A DNA stretch of 47,222 bases from an uncultured Verrucomicrobiota bacterium (GTDB taxonomy: Bacteria; Verrucomicrobiota; Kiritimatiellia; RFP12; UBA3636). The first letter of the stretch is position 1. Each line of letters starts with the position of its first letter. The notes under the pieces were generated by a model that did no database searches, was not told the origin of the DNA, and saw only the letters and a list, made by a program, of their open reading frames with translations. This document shows, piece by piece, positions 23,901-30,327 of the stretch. Made by a program: the position numbers and the translations under genes. The stretch is from positions 1 to 47,222 of the forward strand of contig CAMVRE010000005.1 of assembly GCA_947169825.1 (NCBI GenBank). Direction: 5' to 3'.

Positions 23901-24877
23901 TATTTCTCCGCGTACTGGGCGTCCGTGCCGAAGTCCTCCGGGATCGGGAAGACGGGCATGATCGGCTTCGAATCGAGGTCGTAGTCCTCGACCTTCTCCG
24001 CGACCTCGAGCGTGTTGGCGAGCGCCTCGGGGCGGTCGGGGAAGACCTCCGCCATCTCGTCGCCGCTCTTGAGCCACTCCTGGCGCGTGTAGCGCAGGCG
24101 CTTGAGGTCCGTCTCGAGCGACTGCGTCGAGAGGCAGAGCAGGATGTCGTGCGCCTCGGCGTCCTCCTTCAGGAGGAAGTGCGTGTCGTTGGTGGCGACG
24201 ACCTTGATGCCGAGCTTCGCGCCGAGCGCGAAGATCTTGGCGTTCACGCGCGCCTGGTCCTCGAAGAGGCGGCGGCGCTCGTCGTCGAAGAAGACGCCCT
24301 CCGCGCGGTGGAGCATCACCTCGAGGTAGTAGTCCTCGCCGAAGAGGTCGCGGTACCAGCGCGCCGCGCGCTCGGCCTCGGCGTCGTTGCCGTCTCGGAA
24401 GGCGGAGGCGACCTCGCCGGCGATGCAGGCCGAGGAGACGATGAGCCCCTCGTGGTATTTCTCCAGCAGCTCGTGGTCGATGCGGGGCTTGTAGTACATT
24501 CCCTCGATGCGGGCGAGGGAGGCGAGGCGGACGAGGTTGTGGTAGCCGGCCTTGTTCTTCGCGAGGAGGATGAGGTGGCTGCCGGAGGCGTCCTCGCGGT
24601 GGTTGCCGTCCTGGTTCTTGTCGTGGCGGGTGCGGCGGGCGACGTAGGCCTCGCAGCCGAGGATGGGCTTGAGGGGCGGGAGGGCGTTGCCGGCCTTGTC
24701 CTTCTTCAGGCGGCAGGCGTCGTGGAACGCCTTGAGGCCGAAGAGGTCGCCGTGGTCGGTGATGGCGAGGGCGGGCATGCCGAGCTCCCGCGCGCGGGCG
24801 GCGAGCGGGCCGATCTTGCACGCGCCGTCGAGGAGCGAATAGGTCGTGTGGACGTGGAGGGGGACGAACGGGGTCAC
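20945..24877 (-). CDS. dnaE: DNA polymerase III alpha subunit
   Basis: The replicative polymerase subunit. The 1310-aa product begins with a PHP domain (FVPLHVHTTYSLLDGA; ITDHGDLFG; GCEAYV), followed by the C-family polymerase domain with GPGRGSAAGS, the catalytic PDIDEDF near residue 465 and MPTEGESLMNTQYDG, then the tau-binding/HhH region (YGLAGIKGVG) and a C-terminal OB-fold. It is longer than the usual 1150-1180 aa, partly through about 60 extra residues around 330-390 (PTPESIRPKFDPKSFE) and long linkers before the OB-fold. The start is GTG, 6 nt after pduL, without a Shine-Dalgarno, so translation is likely coupled. It is last in an ackA-pduL-dnaE unit. Confidence 0.97.
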   Translation of the reverse strand: MTPFVPLHVHTTYSLLDGACKIGPLAARARELGMPALAITDHGDLFGLKAFHDACRLKKDKAGNALPPLKPILGCEAYVARRTRHDKNQDGNHREDASGSHLILLAKNKAGYHNLVRLASLARIEGMYYKPRIDHELLEKYHEGLIVSSACIAGEVASAFRDGNDAEAERAARWYRDLFGEDYYLEVMLHRAEGVFFDDERRRLFEDQARVNAKIFALGAKLGIKVVATNDTHFLLKEDAEAHDILLCLSTQSLETDLKRLRYTRQEWLKSGDEMAEVFPDRPEALANTLEVAEKVEDYDLDSKPIMPVFPIPEDFGTDAQYAEKYPTPESIRPKFDPKSFERFKGDTPEGLAALRRILFEGDYLRKRTYDGAARRWPGEKLDAEHRERLDFELSTILNMGFPGYFLIVDDYVSAARRMGVLVGPGRGSAAGSAVAYCLGITDIDPIPHHLLFERFLNPDRISMPDIDEDFDDEGRGRVMEYVANKYGADHVSHIVTFGSMAPKTCIRDIGKALGYPLADTLKLAALVPEGAAIKTFADAYKGSKELVDAKNSGPPIVRRILSISEKLQGSVRQPGVHACGILISRDPLIDSLPIMPTEGESLMNTQYDGHFVEPIGLLKMDFLGLKTLTVFKECLATIKEVRGEEVDLSSIPLDDPATFRVFQRGDTTGLFQFESDGMKKNLRELRPTRFEDLVAMNALYRPGPMAYIPQFINRKHGREPIQYDHPLMEEYLAETYGVTVYQEQVMLLSRSMGGFTRGESDTLRKAMGKKQLDTMEKLHAKFREGCLANPRFMDPAPVKGDRDAAERLIDKIWNDWRAFASYAFNKSHAVCYAYVAYQTGWLKAHYPAEYMCAQISSEIGNFDKMPVFIAEAAEMDYRILPPDVNRSSTRFTPEPLKDGAGYGIRYGLAGIKGVGVAAAESIVEERRKGGPFKSLDDFLARLDVAVNKKALESLVQCGALDGFGYHRAALLAELPGAMARAEGDRRDRASGQASFFDLLGPASGGGGDGADAGGDAEIRRANAATPKMPMLEQLLAEKALLGIYVSGQHPIAHWKHLVASFKSFSALVKEREALDAQLVPIRAQMGDCPPVRPDPGTFPQADLDPGYLAAEQDYRAKAAEQRKVRNSLSTPVRFCAFVSAVVPRTDKQGRKWARFQLEDADAKYEVPVFARDYAALVGDTPESKDIREPPEANRTYLFEGRLEPSFRMEAQISLRDFLPVEDAAAKYAAKVAVVLSGAKRTSREFLERVKGLLAAHRGSVPVALQLRLPDGARATLQLPEAFHVLPDAAFLADAEALVGADNLWFLAKD

Positions 24878-24883
24878 GGCGGG

Positions 24884-25459
24884 CTAGCCGACGATCTCCC
24901 CGCGGACCTCGCCGAAGGCGGCGGCGGCGTTGCACTCGTCGGTGTCGATGTGCATCGCCAGCGCGAACTTGTCGGAGACGCGGATCACGGTGTCGCCGAA
25001 GACGACCGCGCGGCCCTTGCCGGTGTCGACCTTCACGGAGACGATCTGCCCGTTCGAGACGCCGAAGGCGGCGGCGTCGGCCGGGGTCATGTGGACGTGG
25101 CGCTTCGCGATGATGCAGCCCTCGGCGATCTCGAGCTCGCCCGCGGGGCCGACGAGCCGGATGCCGGGAGTGCCCGCGACGTCGCCGCTCTCGCGGACCG
25201 GGACGTCCTTGAGGCCGAGCGCGCGGGCGTCGGTGAAGGAGAGCTCGACCTGGCAGGCCTTGCGGGCCGGCCCGAGGACGCTCACCATCAGCTCGCCCTT
25301 GGGTCCGCAGAGCTTGATCTTCTCGTTCGTGCAGGCGAACTGGCCGGGCTGGGAGAGCATCTTCTTCACCTCGAGCTTCGCGCCGGGCCCGTAGAGGGTC
25401 TCGATGGCGGCGTCGGTGAGGTGGATGTGGCGGGCGGAGGTTTCGACGAGGAAGTCCAT
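24884..25459 (-). CDS. pduL: Phosphate propanoyl/acetyltransferase PduL
   Basis: Interconverts acyl-CoA and acyl phosphate; with acetate kinase it yields ATP and acetate. The 191-aa product carries the two PTAC half-domains, marked by the zinc-ligand motifs HIHLT (near residue 11) and RHVHMTPADAAAFG (about 125-138), plus a third His in ALAMHIDTDECNAA near the end. It lacks an N-terminal encapsulation peptide of the microcompartment type, and no shell protein genes are near, so it is probably the cytosolic Pta substitute. ATG 25459 starts the conserved protein; a longer open frame passes through the heptamer repeat and is not real. It lies 98 nt after ackA and 6 nt before dnaE. Confidence 0.93.
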   Translation of the reverse strand: MDFLVETSARHIHLTDAAIETLYGPGAKLEVKKMLSQPGQFACTNEKIKLCGPKGELMVSVLGPARKACQVELSFTDARALGLKDVPVRESGDVAGTPGIRLVGPAGELEIAEGCIIAKRHVHMTPADAAAFGVSNGQIVSVKVDTGKGRAVVFGDTVIRVSDKFALAMHIDTDECNAAAAFGEVRGEIVG

Positions 25460-25501
25460 GGCTGTTTTCGGATGGGAGGTGGGTGGTTGGAGGTTTGTTG
25501 C

Positions 25502-25543
25502 GAATGCTGAATGCTGAATGTTGAATGCTGAATGCTGAATGGA
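25502..25543 (-). repeat. Six tandem 7-mers (CATTCAG family) upstream of pduL
   Basis: On the plus strand GAATGCT is repeated six times with small changes (third unit GAATGTT, last GAATGGA). Read in the pduL direction this is the CATTCAG heptamer, also found directly before the dedA ATG at 44813-44832. It fills much of the 98-nt ackA-pduL gap. Confidence 0.9.
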
Positions 25544-25557
25544 TGGAACGGAAGGGA

Positions 25558-26766
25558 TTACTTCGTGACGACGGCGTAGGTCTCGCGGGCGATCATGAGC
25601 TCCTCGTCGGTCGGCATGACGATCGCGGCGACCTTGGAGCCCGGCTTGGAGAGATAGCACGGACCGGACCGGGTCGCGTTGGCCTCCTCGTCGAAGTCGA
25701 CGCCGAGGCAGGCGAGGCGCGAAAGGATGCGGGCGCGGGCGGGGCGGGAGTTCTCGCCGATGCCGCCGGTGAAGACGATCGCGTCGGCGCCGCCGATGAG
25801 GGCGAAGTAGCCGCCGATGTACTGCACGATGCGGTGCGCCCACATCTGCAGCGCGAGCTCCGCCGTCTCGGTCCCGGCCGCGGCGGCGTTCACCATGTCG
25901 CGCATGTCGCCGCTCCCGATGCCGCCGACGCCGAGCAGGCCCGACTTCTTGTTGAGGAGCGTGTCGATCTCGTCGGCCGTCATACCCTTGCGGACGAGCT
26001 CCAGGACGACGGCCGGGTCGATGTCGCCCGAGCGCGTGCCCATCACGACGCCGGCGAGCGGCGTGAGGCCCATCGTCGTGTCGTAGACCTTGCCGTTCTT
26101 GATCGCGGCGAGCGAGGAGCCGTTGCCGAGGTGGCAGGTGACGAGATTGACCTGGTCGGCGGGCTTGCCGAGGAACTCGGCCGCGGCGAGCGTCACGAAG
26201 TGGTGCGACGTGCCGTGGAAGCCGTATTTGCGGATGCCGTACTTCGTGCGGAACTCGTCCGGGATCGCGTAGCGCGCGGCGCAGGGCGGCATGGTCTGGT
26301 GGAACGCGGTGTCGAAGACGGCGACGTTCGGGACGCCGGGGAATATCTTCTCGCAGGCCTCGATGCCGCCGATGTTCGGGGGCATGTGGAGCGGGCCGAA
26401 CGGGATGAGCGACTTCATCCCGGCGAGCGACTCGGGCGTGACGAGCGTCGCCTCCTTGAAGAGGTCCGCGCCGTGCAGCACGCGGTGGCCGATGGCGTCG
26501 ACCTCGTCGAGCGACTTCAGGACGCCCGTGGCGGGGTCCGTGAGGGCCTTGCAGACGAGCTGCAGCGCCTCGGCGTGGTCGCGCGCCTGGACGGCGTGCT
26601 CGGCCTTGGGCTCGTCGCCGCGGCGGTAGACCATGTTGGCGTTGTCGGAGCCGATGCGCTCGACGAGGCCGTTGGCGAGGCGCCTCTCCCCGTCGATGCG
26701 GTAGAGGGTGAACTTGAGGGAGGAGGAGCCGGAGTTGACGACGAGGACGTTTTCGATGGCGCTCAT
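25558..26766 (-). CDS. ackA: Acetate kinase
   Basis: Converts acetyl phosphate and ADP to acetate and ATP. The 402-aa product has the N-terminal NSGSSSLKF, GHRVLHGAD, FDTAFHQTMP, HGTSHHFV, HLGNGSSLAAI, TPLAGVVMGTRSGDIDP and FTGGIGENS, all standard family motifs including catalytic Arg and His residues; length is typical. ATG 26766 was chosen since the N-terminus there matches the family; the longer open frame runs through the promoter. The stop is TAA, the only one in the window. It heads ackA-pduL-dnaE and is divergent from the nucleoside phosphorylase gene. Confidence 0.96.
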   Translation of the reverse strand: MSAIENVLVVNSGSSSLKFTLYRIDGERRLANGLVERIGSDNANMVYRRGDEPKAEHAVQARDHAEALQLVCKALTDPATGVLKSLDEVDAIGHRVLHGADLFKEATLVTPESLAGMKSLIPFGPLHMPPNIGGIEACEKIFPGVPNVAVFDTAFHQTMPPCAARYAIPDEFRTKYGIRKYGFHGTSHHFVTLAAAEFLGKPADQVNLVTCHLGNGSSLAAIKNGKVYDTTMGLTPLAGVVMGTRSGDIDPAVVLELVRKGMTADEIDTLLNKKSGLLGVGGIGSGDMRDMVNAAAAGTETAELALQMWAHRIVQYIGGYFALIGGADAIVFTGGIGENSRPARARILSRLACLGVDFDEEANATRSGPCYLSKPGSKVAAIVMPTDEELMIARETYAVVTK

Positions 26767-26821
26767 TTGTGGTCGGAGGGTCTTTCGGGCGATGGGCCGA
26801 AGGGTTTGCACGTGGCGGTTC

Positions 26822-26850
26822 ATTCTACGCCAAACCGCGCGGGATTTCAA
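26822..26850 (-). promoter_or_regulatory. Promoter of ackA-pduL-dnaE
   Basis: TTGAAA, 17 nt, TAGAAT. Its -35 is 4 nt from the -35 of the divergent promoter at 26855-26883, so the two polymerases would compete or share regulation. Confidence 0.78.
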
Positions 26851-26854
26851 CCGA

Positions 26855-26883
26855 TTGCGCGCGCGCGGAAACCGGTGTATACT
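26855..26883 (+). promoter_or_regulatory. Promoter of the pyrimidine nucleoside phosphorylase gene
   Basis: TTGCGC, 17 nt, TATACT, followed by a leader with an AAGGAG Shine-Dalgarno at 26891-26896. Confidence 0.8.
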
Positions 26884-26905
26884 CGCGGCCAAGGAGAGAA
26901 CGACC

Positions 26906-28213
26906 ATGAACGACGAATTCGTCCCCCAGTGGATCATCGAGCGCAAGCGCGACGGCGCCGCGCTCGCCGAGGCCGACATCCGCGAATGGATCGCCCGCTA
27001 CGCGGACGGGCGCCTCCCCGACTACCAGATGGCCGCGCTCGCGATGGCGATCTACTTCCGCGGCATGTCCCCGGAGGAGACGCTCGCGCTCACCGACGCG
27101 ATGATGCGCTCCGGCGACACGCTCTCGTGGGACGGCCTCTCCCGCCCCACCGCCGACAAGCACTCCACCGGCGGCATCGGCGACAAGCTCTCCATCCCGC
27201 TCGCGCCGCTCGTCGCCTCGTGCGGCGTCGCCGTCCCGATGATCTCCGGCCGCGGCCTCGGCATCACCGGAGGCACGCTCGACAAGCTCGAGTCGATCCC
27301 CGGCTACGACACGCACCTGGACAACGCGCGCTTCCGCGCCGTCGTCGACGCCGTCGGCTGCTCGATCATCGGCCAGACCGACCGCCTCGCCCCCGCCGAC
27401 CGCAAGCTCTACGCGCTGCGCGACGTCACGGGGACCGTCCCCTCCATCCCGCTCATCACCGCGAGCATCCTCTCCAAGAAGCTCGCCGAGGGCGCCGCGA
27501 CGCTCGTCTTCGACGTGAAGTGCGGCGCCGGCGCGTTCATGAAGACGCCCGCCGACGCCCGCGCGCTCGCCGACTCGCTTCTCGCCGTCGCGCGCGGCGC
27601 CGGCCGCCACGCCGAGGCCCTCGTCACCGCGATGGACCAGCCCGTCGGCGAAACCGCCGGCAACGCGCTCGAGATCGCCGAATCGGTGGACCTGCTGCGC
27701 GGCGCCGGCCCCGCCGACGCGCTCGAGCTCGCGCTGCGCCTCGCCGTCCCGATGCTGACGCTCTCCGGCGTTTCGCCCGACGGCGCCTCCGCGCGAGCCC
27801 TGCTCGAGAAGAAGCTCGCCTCCGGCGCCGCGCTGGAGACCTTCGCGCAGATGGTTGCGGCGCAGGGCGGCGACGCGCGCGTGGCGGAGTCGCCCGAGAC
27901 GGTCCTGCCGCAGGCGCCCGTCCTGCTCGACGTCGCCGCGCCGCGCGCGGGCCACCTCGCGCGGGTCGACGCCGACGGCATCGGCCGGGCCGTGCTGCTG
28001 CTGGGCGGCGGCCGCCGGGCCGTGACGGACGCGATCGACCCGGCCGTCGGCGTCTCGCGCCTGCGCAAGGTCGGCGAGCGCATCGAGAAGGGCGAGCCCC
28101 TCGCGACCCTCCACGCGCGCACCCGCGACGAGGCCGAGGCCCTCGTCCCGCAGGTCCTCGGCGCGTTCTCCTTCTCCGACGGACCCGTCGCCGCCCCCGC
28201 CCTCGTCCTGTAG
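26906..28213 (+). CDS. deoA: Thymidine/pyrimidine-nucleoside phosphorylase
   Basis: Phosphorolysis of pyrimidine nucleosides to base and (deoxy)ribose 1-phosphate. The 435-aa length and the signature SGRGLGITGGTLDKLESIPG (about 112-131) are diagnostic; DKHSTGGIGDK binds phosphate, and KKLAEGAATLVFDVKCGAGAF is also conserved. The C-terminal PYNP domain is present. DeoA (thymidine-specific) and Pdp (broad) cannot be separated with confidence. ATG 26906 has a good AAGGAG 9 nt upstream; the longer open frame crosses the divergent promoters. Transketolase follows in the same direction with its own promoter; ribose/deoxyribose phosphate released here could feed the pentose pathway. Confidence 0.93.
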   Translation: MNDEFVPQWIIERKRDGAALAEADIREWIARYADGRLPDYQMAALAMAIYFRGMSPEETLALTDAMMRSGDTLSWDGLSRPTADKHSTGGIGDKLSIPLAPLVASCGVAVPMISGRGLGITGGTLDKLESIPGYDTHLDNARFRAVVDAVGCSIIGQTDRLAPADRKLYALRDVTGTVPSIPLITASILSKKLAEGAATLVFDVKCGAGAFMKTPADARALADSLLAVARGAGRHAEALVTAMDQPVGETAGNALEIAESVDLLRGAGPADALELALRLAVPMLTLSGVSPDGASARALLEKKLASGAALETFAQMVAAQGGDARVAESPETVLPQAPVLLDVAAPRAGHLARVDADGIGRAVLLLGGGRRAVTDAIDPAVGVSRLRKVGERIEKGEPLATLHARTRDEAEALVPQVLGAFSFSDGPVAAPALVL

Positions 28214-28231
28214 GCCGGGTTCCGCGCGCGT

Positions 28232-28260
28232 TTGGCGCGACGGAAGAACTGTGGTAGGAT
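28232..28260 (+). promoter_or_regulatory. Promoter of the transketolase gene
   Basis: TTGGCG, 17 nt, TAGGAT, with a leader of about 45 nt. Confidence 0.72.
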
Positions 28261-28292
28261 AGCCGTCCGTCGCGACCTCCGCGACGCGAATC

Positions 28293-28303
28293 CTCCTTCG
28301 GAG
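28293..28303 (+). promoter_or_regulatory. Shine-Dalgarno of transketolase within a small hairpin
   Basis: CTCC-TTC-GGAG forms a 4-bp hairpin whose right arm GGAG (28300-28303) is the only Shine-Dalgarno candidate for the ATG at 28312; another CTCC follows at 28305-28308. It could tune translation, but so short a stem is weak evidence. Confidence 0.35.
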
Positions 28304-28311
28304 ACTCCCCC

Positions 28312-30312
28312 ATGCACGCATTCGATCCCGCGGACGTCCTCCGCGCCGCCAACGTCCTCCGCGGCCTCGCCGCCGACGAGGTCCAGGCCGCAAACTCCGG
28401 CCACCCCGGCCTCCCCCTCGGCATGGCCGCCGCCGCCGCCACGCTCTGGATGAACCACCTCCGCGTCTCCGGCCGCGACCCGAAGTGGCACGACCGCGAC
28501 CGCTTCGTCCTCTCCGGCGGCCACGGCTCGGCCCTGCTCTACGCGCTCCTCCACGAGGCCGGCTTCCCCGTCTCGATCGACGACCTCCGGCAGTTCCGCC
28601 AGTGGGGCTCCATCACGCCCGGGCACCCCGAGCGCACCCGCACGGTCGGCGTCGAGGTCACCACCGGCCCGCTCGGCCAGGGCCTCGCCAACGGCGTCGG
28701 CATGGCGATCTCCGAGGCGATGATGGAGGCGCGCTTCAACCGCCCCGGCGAGAAGCCCCTCTTCGACCACCATGTCTACGTGATGTGCGGCGACGGCGAC
28801 CTCGAGGAGGGCATCTCGCACGAGGCCGCGTCCCTCGCCGGCCGCCTCCGCCTCGCGAAGCTCGTCGTCCTCTACGACTCCAACAAGATCTCGATCGAGG
28901 GCGACGTCGGCCTCGCCTTCGCCGACGACACCCCCGCGCGCTTCAAGGCCTACGGCTGGCGCGTCCTGGACTGCAACGGCCTCGACCCGGCCTCGGTCGA
29001 CAAGGCCCTGCGCAAGGCGAAGCGCTCCGACCGCCCGACGCTCGTCGTCTGCCGCACCGTCATCGGCTTCGGCTCCCCCAACCGCGCCGGCACCGCCAAG
29101 GTCCACGGCGAGCCCCTCGGCGAGGAGGAGCTGCGCCTCGCCAAGGAGAAGCTCGGCCTCCCGCCCGACCAGGCCTTCTACGACCCGGAGGACGTCCGCG
29201 CCCTCTGGGAGAGGCGCGCCGCCGAGATGCACCGCGCGGCGCTCCGCTCCGCCCGCGCCCTCCGCAAGGCGCTCGACGCCGACCCGGAGCGCGCCGCGCT
29301 CTTCGAGGCCCTCTCGCGCAAGGAGATCCCCGCCGACCTCCCCGGCCGCCTCCCCGCGTTCGACCCCGCCAAGCCCGTCGCCACGCGCGCGGCCTCCGGC
29401 AAGGTCCTCCAGGCGCTCGCCGCCGGCCTCCCGTGGCTCGTCGGCGGCTCGGCCGACCTGGCGCCGTCCAACAAGACCTGGCTCGACGCCTACCCCGCCC
29501 TCGCCCCCGGCGACTTCTCCGGCCGCAACATCCACTACGGCGTCCGCGAGCTGGGCATGGCCGCGATCCAGAACGGCATCCTCGCCGACGGCTGGTTCGT
29601 GCCCTACACCGCCACGTTCGCCGTCTTCGCCGACTACATGAAGCCCGCGCTGCGCGTCGCCGCGATCTCGGAGCTGCCCGCCGTCCACGTCCTCACCCAC
29701 GACTCCTACGCCGTCGGCGAGGACGGCGCCACGCACGAGCCCGTCGAGCAGCTGGCCGCGCTGCGCGCCACGCCGAACGTCGTCGAGCTCCGCCCGGCCG
29801 ACGCGACCGAGACGGCCGCCGCGTGGCTCGCCGCGCTCGCGCGCCGCACCGGCCCCTCGGCGATCCTGCTCTCGCGCCAGAACCTCCCGGTCCTCGACCG
29901 CTCGCAGCTGCCGCCCGCGTCCCTCGTCGCGAAGGGAGCCTACACGCTCTGGCAGAACGGCGCCGGCGCGCCGGAGGCGATCCTGATGGCCTCCGGCTCC
30001 GAGGTTCACCTCGCGCTCGAAGCCGCCAAGGCGCGCCCCGACCGCAACGTGCGCGTCGTGTCGTTCCCGTCGTGGGCGCTCTTCGCAGAGCAGCCGCAGG
30101 ACTACCGCGACGACGTCCTCCCGCCCGCCTGCACGCGGCGCCTCGCCGTCGAGGCGGGCGCGACGCTGGGCTGGGAGCGCTGGACCGGCGCCGGCGGGCG
30201 CGTCCTGGGCCTCGACCGCTTCGGCGAGTCGGCCCCGGCCAAGGTCCTCGCGGAGAAGTTCGGCTTCACCGCGGCCCGCGTCCTCGCCGAGCTCGACTCC
30301 CTCCTCGCCTAG
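28312..30312 (+). CDS. tkt: Transketolase
   Basis: A thiamine diphosphate enzyme of the pentose phosphate pathway that transfers two-carbon units. The 666-aa product is full length. N-terminal motifs are NSGHPGLPLGMA and FVLSGGHGSALLY; the TPP/Mg-binding motif is GDGDLEEGISHEAASLAG; LVVLYDSNKISIEG follows. The pyrimidine domain has HYGVRELGMAAI and FAVFADYMKPALR, and the C-terminal domain runs from about 535. It is convergent with the VWA gene (15-nt gap). Its codon use is strongly C-ending, like a highly expressed gene here. Confidence 0.97.
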   Translation: MHAFDPADVLRAANVLRGLAADEVQAANSGHPGLPLGMAAAAATLWMNHLRVSGRDPKWHDRDRFVLSGGHGSALLYALLHEAGFPVSIDDLRQFRQWGSITPGHPERTRTVGVEVTTGPLGQGLANGVGMAISEAMMEARFNRPGEKPLFDHHVYVMCGDGDLEEGISHEAASLAGRLRLAKLVVLYDSNKISIEGDVGLAFADDTPARFKAYGWRVLDCNGLDPASVDKALRKAKRSDRPTLVVCRTVIGFGSPNRAGTAKVHGEPLGEEELRLAKEKLGLPPDQAFYDPEDVRALWERRAAEMHRAALRSARALRKALDADPERAALFEALSRKEIPADLPGRLPAFDPAKPVATRAASGKVLQALAAGLPWLVGGSADLAPSNKTWLDAYPALAPGDFSGRNIHYGVRELGMAAIQNGILADGWFVPYTATFAVFADYMKPALRVAAISELPAVHVLTHDSYAVGEDGATHEPVEQLAALRATPNVVELRPADATETAAAWLAALARRTGPSAILLSRQNLPVLDRSQLPPASLVAKGAYTLWQNGAGAPEAILMASGSEVHLALEAAKARPDRNVRVVSFPSWALFAEQPQDYRDDVLPPACTRRLAVEAGATLGWERWTGAGGRVLGLDRFGESAPAKVLAEKFGFTAARVLAELDSLLA

Positions 30313-30327
30313 CGCGGTTCCATGACC

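Noticed and set aside
19539-25510. Very long open frames (1798 aa minus, 1849 aa plus) across cca/dnaE/pduL
   Set aside because: Composed of Arg/Pro or Glu/Val/Asp runs with no domain; they overlap the clear cca, dnaE and pduL genes.
25502-25543. CRISPR-like repeat
   Set aside because: Contiguous 7-nt units without spacers; a microsatellite-like array, no cas genes.
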